Assembly (NCBI GenBank): GCA_025800435.1
Contig: JAOXRV010000418.1
Span: 1-9,797, forward strand
DNA: 9,797 bases
Direction of reading: 5' to 3'
From: Cellvibrionaceae bacterium
GTDB taxonomy: Bacteria > Pseudomonadota > Gammaproteobacteria > Pseudomonadales > Cellvibrionaceae
Part shown: positions 1-6,001 of the stretch, piece by piece
How positions within the stretch are numbered: position 1 is the stretch's first letter
Layout of the letters: every line of letters begins with the position of its first letter
Program-made: the position numbers and the translations under genes
The notes under the pieces: model-generated
Told to the model about the DNA's origin: nothing
Database searches by the model: none
What the model saw: the letters and a program-made list of their open reading frames with translations, nothing else

Positions 1-848
1 GCCATTTCATCGGCCTGGGACGCCACCACCGCCTGTTGGCGACGCTGCTGCTCGGCCTTTTCCAGGGCTATTGCTTCTTTTATACGTTTCTCGCGCGCCG
101 CCTTGCCACTAGGGGTAAAATCTTTGGGCCTGGCTTTTACAGCGGGTTCGGCCACTGTGCTCTCGGCTTTAGGTGGCTTGGCCGATAAGCTGCTGCGCAG
201 TGAGGTCTTTTTCTTTTTCGGCGGGGTTTTGCGCTGGGCCTGACGGCGCTGTTCAATCTGCGCCATTAAATCGCGCATTTCTTTGGCTTGCGCACTGGCC
301 TGTTGCTGGCGCAGGGCAGCGCGCTGCTCGCGTTCATCGGCTATGGCCTGGCGCAAACGCCGCTCTCGCGCCATCGGCGATTCGGCCGGCTTTCGATCAC
401 CGGCATTTACTTCAAGTGGCCCATTCGGTTCTGCCTTTACTTCCCTAGGCTCAGGTTTTGAGACCGCCTCAGTTTTGATCAATTCATCCGGCGCTTGCGC
501 TGCCAGCTCTTCCTCGGCCTGCTCAAATAGGGCCCGGATTTCAGCACTGACCGATGAGCGACTCGACTTAGCTGATGCACCAATTCTGGGCATTCGAATT
601 ATCTCGGCGCCGAGGCTTTCGCGGGCCTCGGCGATCAGCTCGCGCAGCTCGCGGCTGTTTTCCGCCACTGCCCACTCTTCCAACTCAAACGCCCCGGGGC
701 CGCGACTGCGAATTAACGCAAATAACTCACCGGCCTGGCCCGACTCGGCGGCGGCTACAATTTGGGCCCACTGGGCCTCGATCGAATCTCGCGCCGAAGC
801 CACATACACACGGCCACTGACCACTTCGGTCACGGTAAATACAAACAA
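1..848 (-). CDS. Degenerate GIY-YIG-like protein with long charged Lys/Ala-rich tail (3' end outside window)
   Basis: The frame is open from about 848 to the window edge (282 codons), so the C-terminus is missing. The likely start is TTG at 848-846, with a GAGG ribosome site 7 nt upstream; no ATG, GTG or TTG lies in frame between the dinB stop and this codon. Residues 1-85 read like a GIY-YIG nuclease domain: a beta strand (FVFTV), then GRVYVASARD where the family has VYIG, a Trp at 27, LFALIRSRGPGAFELEEWA resembling the usual L..AI..YG...FE.E segment, and a Glu-rich helix (RELRELIAEA). The GIY tyrosine, the YIG glycine and the usual catalytic arginine are not preserved, so nuclease activity is doubtful. 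Residues 90-282 are low-complexity, charged, probably helical, with a PPKKKKT basic patch, suggesting nucleic-acid or protein binding. It lies 95 nt downstream of dinB on the same strand. The coding frame is clear; the domain call is by eye. Confidence 0.72.
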   Translation of the reverse strand, partial: MFVFTVTEVVSGRVYVASARDSIEAQWAQIVAAAESGQAGELFALIRSRGPGAFELEEWAVAENSRELRELIAEARESLGAEIIRMPRIGASAKSSRSSVSAEIRALFEQAEEELAAQAPDELIKTEAVSKPEPREVKAEPNGPLEVNAGDRKPAESPMARERRLRQAIADEREQRAALRQQQASAQAKEMRDLMAQIEQRRQAQRKTPPKKKKTSLRSSLSAKPPKAESTVAEPAVKARPKDFTPSGKAAREKRIKEAIALEKAEQQRRQQAVVASQADEM

Positions 849-875
849 TTCAAAACCTCGACTCTTACTCTGTAC

Positions 876-908
876 GCCCCGGTCGGGGCAAAAAAAGCGG
901 GGATTATA
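876..908 (-). promoter_or_regulatory. Candidate -10 box and leader hairpin upstream of the GIY-YIG-like gene
   Basis: The minus strand reads TATAAT at 908-903, a perfect -10 hexamer, but I see no good -35 hexamer at the usual distance. Just downstream lie a run of seven T and a small GC hairpin (GCCCC-GACC-GGGGC, 889-876), still upstream of the TTG start. The gene may therefore have its own promoter and a short structured leader, separate from dinB. The T-run precedes the hairpin, so it does not read as a terminator for dinB. Confidence 0.3.
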
Positions 909-943
909 TCGGCTCGGCCAGAGAAGGCCAGAACTGTGATCAC

Positions 944-1996
944 TCAGCCAAATAAATCGGCCTGGGGCTCGGGCTCATCCTCCCGAAAGCGCACCCCAAC
1001 GCCGAGTAGGCGCACCGGTTTAAACGCCCGGCCAAAGGCCTCGGCCATTAACTCAGCAAAGCTCTGCTGGCTGTAATCGGCGCCATTTTTTTCCACAGTT
1101 GTGGACGAAAAATCACTGAATTTAACTTTGACGAAGGGCTTGTGCAGTTGGTAGCTGCCCAGCAAGGGTTCAAGTCGCTTTTCCAGCTTTTGCAACAGCA
1201 GTGGCAACTCGTCCAGGCAGGCGTCTAAGTCGGGCAGGTCTTGGGCGTAGGTCTGCTCCACGCTCAGGGATTTACGCCGCCGGCTCGGCTGTACCGGGCG
1301 CTCATCGATACCCCGGCACAGCTGGTACAGTTGCTTGCCAAAGCGGCCAAAGCGATACTCCAGCTGCTCCAAGCTATAGGGCAGTAGATCCGCACAATAC
1401 AGTACCCCCATGGCCTGTAATTTTTGCCCGGTCACCTTGCCTACCCCAAAGATCTTTTGCACCGGCAGGCGCGCCACAAACTCAGCCACCTGCTCGGGCG
1501 CTATCTGGGTGAGGCCATCGGGCTTTTCCCAGTCGCTGGCAATTTTGGCAAGGAATTTATTGGGCGCCACACCGGCGGAAATTGTAATACCGAGCTCCAT
1601 CGCCACCTGCTGCCGAATTTGCGCGGCAATCGCCATCGCATCCAAATAGGGGTGTTCAGTCACATCCAAAAAGGCCTCATCCAAAGACAAGGGCTCGACC
1701 AACTGGGTATAGCGTTCGAAAATATCGCGTATTTGAAGGCTGAGCTGGCGATATTTTTCCATATCGGGCCGCCGCACAATTAAACCCGGACACAAGCGCC
1801 GGGCATAGGCCATCGACATGGCCGAGCGCACCCCGAATTTGCGCGCTTCGTAATTACAGGTAGCGACTACCCCGCGCCGATCGGCCTCGCCACCAATGGC
1901 CAGGGGGCGTCCGCGCAAGCTGGGATCATCGCGCATCTCGACCGAGGCGTAAAAACAATCTGCATCGCAGTGAATTATTTGGCGGGTGGGCTTCAT
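944..1996 (-). CDS. dinB: DNA polymerase IV (Y-family translesion polymerase)
   Basis: DinB copies DNA across damaged bases and adds mutations under stress, acting with the beta clamp. The protein has 350 residues (E. coli DinB has 351). Seen in order: IIHCDADCFYASVEMRD at 7-23 with metal-binding Asp11 and a Tyr at 16 where E. coli has the steric-gate Phe13; SLDEAFLDV with catalytic Asp106 and Glu107; the KIFGVGKVTG helix-hairpin-helix at about 181-198; the RRRKSLSVEQTY start of the little-finger domain; and a C-terminal QADLF at 345-349, the classical clamp-binding motif. The frame is open for 62 codons further upstream, but ATG at 1996 gives the family N-terminus; the extra stretch would overlap the divergent gene. 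I see no CTG-N10-CAG LexA box just upstream, so SOS control is not evident. No convincing terminator follows the stop. Confidence 0.95.
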   Translation of the reverse strand: MKPTRQIIHCDADCFYASVEMRDDPSLRGRPLAIGGEADRRGVVATCNYEARKFGVRSAMSMAYARRLCPGLIVRRPDMEKYRQLSLQIRDIFERYTQLVEPLSLDEAFLDVTEHPYLDAMAIAAQIRQQVAMELGITISAGVAPNKFLAKIASDWEKPDGLTQIAPEQVAEFVARLPVQKIFGVGKVTGQKLQAMGVLYCADLLPYSLEQLEYRFGRFGKQLYQLCRGIDERPVQPSRRRKSLSVEQTYAQDLPDLDACLDELPLLLQKLEKRLEPLLGSYQLHKPFVKVKFSDFSSTTVEKNGADYSQQSFAELMAEAFGRAFKPVRLLGVGVRFREDEPEPQADLFG

Positions 1997-2033
1997 TAAA
2001 ATCTGCCGGCAATCTCGGTGTTGGAGGTATATA

Positions 2034-2053
2034 ATAATGTATCTAGACATTAT
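2034..2053. promoter_or_regulatory. Palindrome ATAATGT-N6-ACATTAT between dinB and the divergent gene
   Basis: A perfect 7-bp inverted repeat with a 6-bp spacer sits in the AT-rich gap between the two divergent starts. It overlaps possible -10 hexamers on both strands: TATAAT at 2030-2035 on plus, and TATAAT at 2054-2049 on minus. This geometry fits an operator for a dimeric regulator that could control both genes, but no regulator can be assigned from sequence alone. Confidence 0.4.
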
Positions 2054-2067
2054 AAATGAGACCGAGC

Positions 2068-2481
2068 ATGAGCGTAGAGTCCTGGGACCCCAGCGCCGCC
2101 CAACAGGCGGGTAGCTACCAACTAAAACATGAATTTCTGCTGAACCTAATTGAGCAACACACAAGGCAGAGCCAAGACACACCCCAAGTAAGGGAATATT
2201 TCCAGCAGGGCGAACTGCAAATGCACAGTGCCATGATGACCTTGGCCGCCGATGCCTGGCTGCAAGTGATTGGCGATTTTAGCGAGCCACAATTGCTCAG
2301 CCTGATCGAAATTTTAACCCTGGCAGAAACCCAAATACCCGGCTTTGAAGCCGGTGCGGATTCGCCGGTTATAGTTATTGTTAAATATCTGAAGCAACAA
2401 AAAACCCCGCTGAGCCGGGAAATGCTTTTGTGGATTCGAGCCAATACTAATAACCGATTTCTACCCAATGGGCCGCTGTAA
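2068..2481 (+). CDS. Unrecognised small soluble protein divergent from dinB
   Basis: A 137-residue protein starting MSVESWDPSAAQQ. I prefer ATG 2068 to ATG 2056 because TGAG lies 7 nt before it, whereas the earlier ATG has only AT-rich sequence upstream. I do not recognise the family. It has no signal peptide or membrane segment and looks all-helical: a Gln-rich N-terminal helix (HEFLLNLIEQHTRQS), a central part with DAWLQVIGDF and LLSLIEILTLAETQIPGF, and a C-terminal part with VIVIVKYLKQQKTPLSREMLLWIR and a polar end (NTNNRFLPNG). Composition and codon use resemble the neighbours, so there is no sign of recent transfer. It shares an upstream region with dinB. A damage- or stress-related role would be a guess from position only. 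Confidence 0.75.
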   Translation: MSVESWDPSAAQQAGSYQLKHEFLLNLIEQHTRQSQDTPQVREYFQQGELQMHSAMMTLAADAWLQVIGDFSEPQLLSLIEILTLAETQIPGFEAGADSPVIVIVKYLKQQKTPLSREMLLWIRANTNNRFLPNGPL

Positions 2482-2522
2482 AAAATTCAAATTTGCAGTT
2501 TTTTTCTAAAATCAAACTGAAT

Positions 2523-2565
2523 TGGTAAAAATCGGCTGATATTTACCAGTTTTTGCTATTTTTTT
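2523..2565 (+). terminator. Weak candidate terminator after the small gene
   Basis: TGGTAAA (2523-2529) and TTTACCA (2542-2548) can pair around a 12-nt loop, followed by T-runs at 2550-2554 and 2559-2565. The stem is AT-rich, so termination would be inefficient. It sits 41 nt after the stop of the 2068-2481 gene, where a terminator is expected. Confidence 0.35.
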
Positions 2566-2567
2566 GA

Positions 2568-2590
2568 CCGCAAAGCCTTGAATTTTGCGG
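2568..2590. other. Inverted repeat CCGCAAA-N9-TTTGCGG
   Basis: A perfect 7-bp inverted repeat lies about 110 nt before the KA-rich gene, within the 218-nt stretch 2482-2699 that holds no gene. No T-run follows it on either strand, so it is not a plain terminator. It could be a regulator site upstream of that gene's promoter. The rest of the stretch shows only AT-rich sequence with possible -10 hexamers (TTATAC near 2605 and TATAAA near 2626), none with a convincing -35. Confidence 0.3.
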
Positions 2591-2699
2591 CCAAAGACGT
2601 ACCTTATACACGCGTCGCAGTCGGCTATAAAAAAACCAGTAATTGGATTAGCCCGGCAGCATTCAGTGCTAGATTTATAAACAATCAAAGGATCACAAA

Positions 2700-3557
2700 A
2701 TGGCAGCTCGTAAAGCTAGTAATCCAGTCGCTAAATTAGAAGCGGAACTGGCCAAAATCCAAGCCCAATTGACTAAGGCCCGCGCCAAGCAGGAAGCCGA
2801 TCTGGGTAAAGCAATCACCAGCCTGGAAAAAGCCGCTGCTAAAGCCGCCGCTAAAGCCAAGGCTTCCGCCAACAAGGTAGCCGCTGCTCGCAAGAAGAAG
2901 AAGTCTGCTGCCCAGGCTAAGCAACTGGCCGCTGCTGTTAAAGCTGCCGCTGCTGATAAAAAGGCCGCCGCCGCCGCTAAAGCTGCTGCTGGCGAAGCCA
3001 AGGCCGAGCTGAAAACCGTTAAAGCCGCCAATAAGCGCGCCAACGACCAAGCCAAGGCCATCGCTAAAGCCGAGGCCGCCATGGCCAAAAAGCAGAAGGC
3101 TGCCGATAAGAAAGCCGCTGCCAAAGCCAAACTGGCCGACAAAAAAGCCGCTGCCCGCGCCAAAGTAGCCGCTAAGAAAGCCGCTGCCAAAGCCAAGGCC
3201 GCCGCCAAGGCCAAGGCCGCCCGCGAGAAAGCCGCCGCTAAGAAAGCTGCCGCCAAAGTCAAAGCCGCTGAGAAAAAAGCTGCTGCCAAGGCCAAAGCTG
3301 CAGAAAGGAAAGCCGCCGCTAAAGCTAAATTAGCCGCCAAGAAGGCCGCCGCCAAGCAAAAAGCCGCTGAGAAGAAAGCCGCCGCTAAAGCCAAGGCCGC
3401 CGCCAAAAAAGCGACTGCTAAGAAAAAGCCTGCCGCCAAAAAGCCAGCTGCTAAAAAAGCCGCTGCCAAGAAGCCAGCCGCTAAAAAAGCCGCTGCTAAG
3501 AAGCCAGCCGCTAAAAAAGCCGGCGCTCGTCGCGGTCGTCCAGCTAAGAAGAAGTAA
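2700..3557 (+). CDS. Histone H1-like Lys/Ala-rich DNA-binding protein (AlgP-like)
   Basis: A 285-residue protein built almost entirely of Ala and Lys. ATG 2700 follows AAGGA by 7 nt. Residues 1-45 are more varied and look like a helix or coiled coil (KLEAELAKIQAQLTKARAKQ). From about 45 the sequence is repeated AAAKAKAAAKK units, turning at about 240 into KKPAAKKAAAKKPAAKK repeats of the eukaryotic H1 and AlgP kind, and ending in RRGRPAKKK, where RGRP at 278-281 matches the core of an AT-hook. Such proteins bind DNA through charge and can compact the nucleoid; Pseudomonas AlgP is the best-known bacterial example with KPAA repeats. The N-terminus does not match the AlgP I recall, so homology is not claimed. 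It is a single gene with its own leader and a strong terminator. The minus strand is also long and open here because of the repeated codons, but that is a shadow. Repeat number may vary between strains. Confidence 0.9.
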   Translation: MAARKASNPVAKLEAELAKIQAQLTKARAKQEADLGKAITSLEKAAAKAAAKAKASANKVAAARKKKKSAAQAKQLAAAVKAAAADKKAAAAAKAAAGEAKAELKTVKAANKRANDQAKAIAKAEAAMAKKQKAADKKAAAKAKLADKKAAARAKVAAKKAAAKAKAAAKAKAAREKAAAKKAAAKVKAAEKKAAAKAKAAERKAAAKAKLAAKKAAAKQKAAEKKAAAKAKAAAKKATAKKKPAAKKPAAKKAAAKKPAAKKAAAKKPAAKKAGARRGRPAKKK

Positions 3558-3578
3558 GTCTTAGTTAGGCAAACGTCT

Positions 3579-3605
3579 AAAACGGCACCTTCGGGTGCCG
3601 TTTTT
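3579..3605. terminator. Strong hairpin terminator, probably bidirectional
   Basis: AAAACGGCACC (3579-3589), loop TTCG, GGTGCCGTTTT (3594-3604) plus one more T form an 11-bp stem with a stable UUCG-type tetraloop and a U-tract. It starts 22 nt after the KA-rich gene. Its 5' arm begins with AAAA, so on the minus strand the stem also ends in TTTT, 12 nt beyond the LysR gene stop. It therefore probably ends both converging transcripts. Confidence 0.9.
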
Positions 3606-3616
3606 GTTTGTGCCCA

Positions 3617-4495
3617 TCAGACCTGCTCGCCAATCATAAATTCAACAAAGGCCCGATTGGCCTGAGACAGGTGCGCACCGCGCTTCCAGCCGATCCCCAA
3701 TTCAATCAACTGGGGCTCATTAAAGGGCCGCCCGACAATATGCTCTTCTTTATCCACCAGGCGCTGCAGACACAGGCTCAAACCCTGGCCAGCGGCTACC
3801 AACTCCACCATTAAGCGCAGAATATCCGTTTCCAAAATAATATTGGCCGGTGCGCCACCCAGCAGGCGGTTTAATATTTGCCTCAAGTGATAACCTTGGT
3901 GATAAACAATCAATGGCTGCTGCTGCAAATCCCCGGCACTGACCGTCTCGCGCCCGGCCAAGGGATGGTCCGGGGCCATACACAATACCACCGGCTCGCG
4001 GCTTAAGGGGCGCGATTCAATTTGCTCCGAATGCTGAGCCACATTCACCACCGCCATATCGATACTGCCGTCTATCAGCATCTGCTCGGCACGGCCCGTG
4101 CCCTCGGCACTGATACGTAAATTAATCCCCGGGTAGGCCTGGCGAAATGCGCGCAATCGGTGGGGAAAAAAATAAGAACCGAGCATAGCCGGGGTATCCA
4201 GCCGCACCTGTCCGGTTTTTAAGGCTTGCAGGTCGGCTATCTCGGCCTTGGCCTGGGCGAACTCTTCCAGAATACGTGCGGCCCGCACACTCAAGGCGCG
4301 CCCGGCCTCGGTTAAGCTTACACGTCGATCGCCCCGCTGCAGCAGCGCAGTATCCAGTTCCTGCTCCAGCTTGCGCACCGCAATACTGACAGCGGGCTGG
4401 GCCATATGCAGCTCCTCAGCGGCCCGGGTAAAACTGTGACAGCGGGCCACCTGTAAAAAAATCTGTAACTGTCGTCTATCCATCCATGCCGCCAT
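3617..4495 (-). CDS. LysR-type transcriptional regulator, candidate regulator of the glutarate genes
   Basis: A 292-residue LysR family protein of typical length. The N-terminal winged helix-turn-helix is clear (LQIFLQVARCHSFTRAAEEL, then MAQPAVSIAVRKLEQELD, then RRVSLTEAG at about residues 57-65), followed by a linker helix and a two-lobed effector-binding domain from about 90 to 290 (GQVRLDTPAMLG, DMAVVNVAQ, PLIVYHQGYHL, LVAAGQGLSLC). The start may be ATG 4495 or ATG 4483 (MDRRQLQIF); neither has a strong ribosome site. It is divergent from gcdH over a gap of 111 nt to the preferred gcdH start, the normal arrangement for a LysR activator of the adjacent operon. In Pseudomonas a LysR protein, GcdR, sits beside gcdH and responds to glutarate, and this is probably the counterpart. 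The ligand is inferred from context, so no symbol is given. Confidence 0.92.
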   Translation of the reverse strand: MAAWMDRRQLQIFLQVARCHSFTRAAEELHMAQPAVSIAVRKLEQELDTALLQRGDRRVSLTEAGRALSVRAARILEEFAQAKAEIADLQALKTGQVRLDTPAMLGSYFFPHRLRAFRQAYPGINLRISAEGTGRAEQMLIDGSIDMAVVNVAQHSEQIESRPLSREPVVLCMAPDHPLAGRETVSAGDLQQQPLIVYHQGYHLRQILNRLLGGAPANIILETDILRLMVELVAAGQGLSLCLQRLVDKEEHIVGRPFNEPQLIELGIGWKRGAHLSQANRAFVEFMIGEQV

Positions 4496-4501
4496 ATTTA
4501 A

Positions 4502-4537
4502 TTTATATGAATTTAATATAAACGATATATTTTATAT
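4502..4537. promoter_or_regulatory. Three alternating half-sites TTTATAT / ATATAAA / TTTATAT in the lysR-gcdH gap
   Basis: TTTATAT at 4502-4508, ATATAAA at 4516-4522 and TTTATAT at 4531-4537 are separated by 7 and 8 bp, so the middle site forms an inverted repeat with each neighbour. The array lies just upstream of the lysR start and 70-105 nt before the gcdH start. LysR regulators commonly bind several T-N11-A half-sites as tetramers, so this is the best candidate operator. The region is very AT-rich, so chance is a real alternative. Confidence 0.45.
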
Positions 4538-4553
4538 ATGCCACCAAATCGAA

Positions 4554-4559
4554 TATAAT
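4554..4559 (+). promoter_or_regulatory. Candidate -10 box for gcdH
   Basis: TATAAT lies 47 nt before the preferred gcdH start. The -35 position at 17-bp spacing would be TTTATA (4531-4536), a poor match that overlaps the third half-site. This would suit an activator-dependent promoter. Confidence 0.4.
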
Positions 4560-4606
4560 AGGTTACACGTAAATAATGACCCTTCTTCCATCTTTGGAGT
4601 ATGCAC

Positions 4607-5791
4607 ATGGCAAATTCATCCTGGGCCAGTTTTAACTGGCAAGACCCTTTTTTAATGGATCAACTGTTGAGCGAAGAAGAGCGTCTGGTGCGCGACAGCG
4701 CCCACCAATACGCCCAGGAAAAGCTCCTGCCACGGGTGCAGGAGGCCTACCGCAACGAGCATACCGATCTCAGTATCTTCCGCGAAATGGGCGAGCTGGG
4801 CCTGCTCGGCGCACCCTTAGAAGGTTATGGCTGCCCGGGCGTAAGCTATGTGGCCTACGGCTTGATTGCGCGCGAAGTGGAGCGAGTAGACTCGGGCTAC
4901 CGCTCGATGATGTCGGTACAGTCGAGCCTGGTTATGTTTCCTATCTGGGCCTACGGCAGTGAAGAGCAAAAGCAGAAATACCTACCCAAGCTGGCCAGCG
5001 GTGAGCACATTGGCTGCTTTGGCTTAACCGAGCCCGACCACGGTTCCGACCCCGGTTCGATGATCACCCGGGCCAAAAAAGTCGACGGTGGCTATCGCTT
5101 GAGCGGCGCTAAAATGTGGATCACCAACTCACCGGTGGCCGATGTATTTGTGGTCTGGGCCAAAACCGACGACGATGTGATTCGCGGCTTTATTTTGGAA
5201 AAAGGCTGGGAGGGTTTAAGCGCGCCTAAAATTGAAGGCAAGCTGGCCCTGCGCGCCTCCATCACCGGTGAAATCGTGATGGATAATGTGTTTGTACCCG
5301 AACACAATTTAATGCCCAATGTGCAGGGTTTAAAAGGCCCCTTCGGTTGCTTAAACTCGGCCCGACTGGGTATCTCCTGGGGCGCCATGGGCGCCGCCGA
5401 AGCCTGCTGGCACGCCGCCCGCGATTACACTTTAGAGCGCAAGCAGTTTGGTCGCCCACTGGCCCAAACCCAGTTGATTCAAAAGAAACTGGCGGTGATG
5501 CAAACCGATATTAGCCTGGGGCTGATGGGCAGCCTGCGCGCCTCACAGATGAAAGATGCGGGCCAACTGGCGCCCGAGCTGATCTCGATGATGAAGCGCA
5601 ACAACTGTACTAAAGCCCTGGAAATTGCGCGCGAGGCTCGGGATATGCACGGCGGTAACGGTATCTCTGACGAGTACCCGGTGATGCGCCATATGTGCAA
5701 CCTGGAAGTGGTCAATACCTATGAGGGCACTGCGGATATTCACGCTTTGATCTTGGGGCGTGCGCAGACTGGTTTGCAGGCGTTCGTATAA
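4607..5791 (+). CDS. gcdH: Glutaryl-CoA dehydrogenase
   Basis: GcdH oxidises and decarboxylates glutaryl-CoA to crotonyl-CoA and CO2, passing electrons through FAD to electron-transfer flavoprotein, in lysine, hydroxylysine, tryptophan and glutarate breakdown. With 394 residues it matches the family along its whole length: VDSGYRSMMSVQSSLVM at 95-110, with Arg99 equivalent to the carboxylate-binding arginine of human GCDH; CFGLTEPDHGSDPGSM at 137-152; MWITNSPVADVFVVWAK at 170-186; CLNSARLGISWGAMGAAE; QFGRPLAQTQLIQKKLA; ARDMHGGNGISDEYPVMRH; and NTYEGT with catalytic Glu373. After this the usual THDIHALILGR reads TADIHALILGR, an Ala in place of His. I chose ATG 4607 over ATG 4601 because GGAG (4596-4599) is 7 nt before 4607 but only 1 nt before 4601. 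The next gene in the same direction is the CoA-transferase, 210 nt on, with a long palindromic element between them. Confidence 0.96.
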   Translation: MANSSWASFNWQDPFLMDQLLSEEERLVRDSAHQYAQEKLLPRVQEAYRNEHTDLSIFREMGELGLLGAPLEGYGCPGVSYVAYGLIAREVERVDSGYRSMMSVQSSLVMFPIWAYGSEEQKQKYLPKLASGEHIGCFGLTEPDHGSDPGSMITRAKKVDGGYRLSGAKMWITNSPVADVFVVWAKTDDDVIRGFILEKGWEGLSAPKIEGKLALRASITGEIVMDNVFVPEHNLMPNVQGLKGPFGCLNSARLGISWGAMGAAEACWHAARDYTLERKQFGRPLAQTQLIQKKLAVMQTDISLGLMGSLRASQMKDAGQLAPELISMMKRNNCTKALEIAREARDMHGGNGISDEYPVMRHMCNLEVVNTYEGTADIHALILGRAQTGLQAFV

Positions 5792-5804
5792 CGGGGCTTC
5801 GATA

Positions 5805-5942
5805 CCGAGCCTTGTGGTGCCGGGTGGAATCTGGGGAACGCATAAAGCCATCCCTGGCGCTCTCGTCCGGCCTGGATGCGCGCCATCCAGGCGCTCAGCC
5901 TGCGGCCAAGCCCCCAGATTCCACCCGGCACCACAAGACTCT
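5805..5942 (+). repeat. Long palindromic intergenic element, copy 1 (forward)
   Basis: Most of the 210-nt gap between gcdH and the CoA-transferase gene is one structured element. The outer arms 5811-5836 and 5912-5937 are perfect 26-bp inverted repeats, beginning CTTGTGGTG and ending CTGGGG on the left arm; beyond one C/A mismatch the stem continues for 3 bp (GAG/CTC). Inside are ACGCATAAA (5838-5846), a small hairpin GCCA-TCCC-TGGC (5847-5858), GCTCTCGTCCG (5859-5869), a second hairpin GCCTGGAT/ATCCAGGC (5870-5892), and CCAAGC just before the right arm. There is no credible gene in it. A copy with the same layout lies at 7312-7426. In the gcdH transcript it would form a very stable structure that could end transcription partially or protect the gcdH mRNA end. 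No transposase or target duplication is visible. Confidence 0.9.
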
Positions 5943-5950
5943 GCAATATA

Positions 5951-5977
5951 TTGACAAAAAGTCGGTGCAGTTAACTA
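5951..5977 (+). promoter_or_regulatory. Candidate promoter for the CoA-transferase gene
   Basis: A perfect TTGACA -35 hexamer lies at 5951-5956, just after the palindromic element. The best -10 is poor (TAACTA at 5972-5977, 15-bp spacing). If real, the transferase could be expressed independently of gcdH. Confidence 0.25.
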
Positions 5978-6001
5978 CCGTTTACAATCAGTGATTTTGC
6001 G

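Noticed and set aside
283..939. 218-codon plus-strand open frame
   Set aside because: It is antisense to the GIY-YIG-like gene, is Ser/Arg/Ala-rich without motifs, and has no ribosome site; the minus-strand frame shows domain-like sequence and extends to the window edge.
1997..2060. LexA (SOS) box upstream of dinB
   Set aside because: I searched both strands for CTG-N10-CAG and close variants and found none; the visible palindrome does not fit that pattern.
1997..2182. 62-residue N-terminal extension of DinB
   Set aside because: The frame is open upstream, but the extension has no similarity to Y-family polymerases, overlaps the divergent gene, and the ATG at 1996 gives the normal family start.
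2693..3469. Long minus-strand open frame rich in Ala, Leu and Phe
   Set aside because: It is the antisense of the KA-rich gene; the repeated GCC/AAA/AAG codons leave the opposite strand without stops. There is no ribosome site, and the plus-strand gene has a good start and terminator.
5760..5994. Short open frames on both strands across the gcdH-gcdG gap
   Set aside because: They read through the palindromic element, so both strands give similar peptides. No start signals or family features are present.
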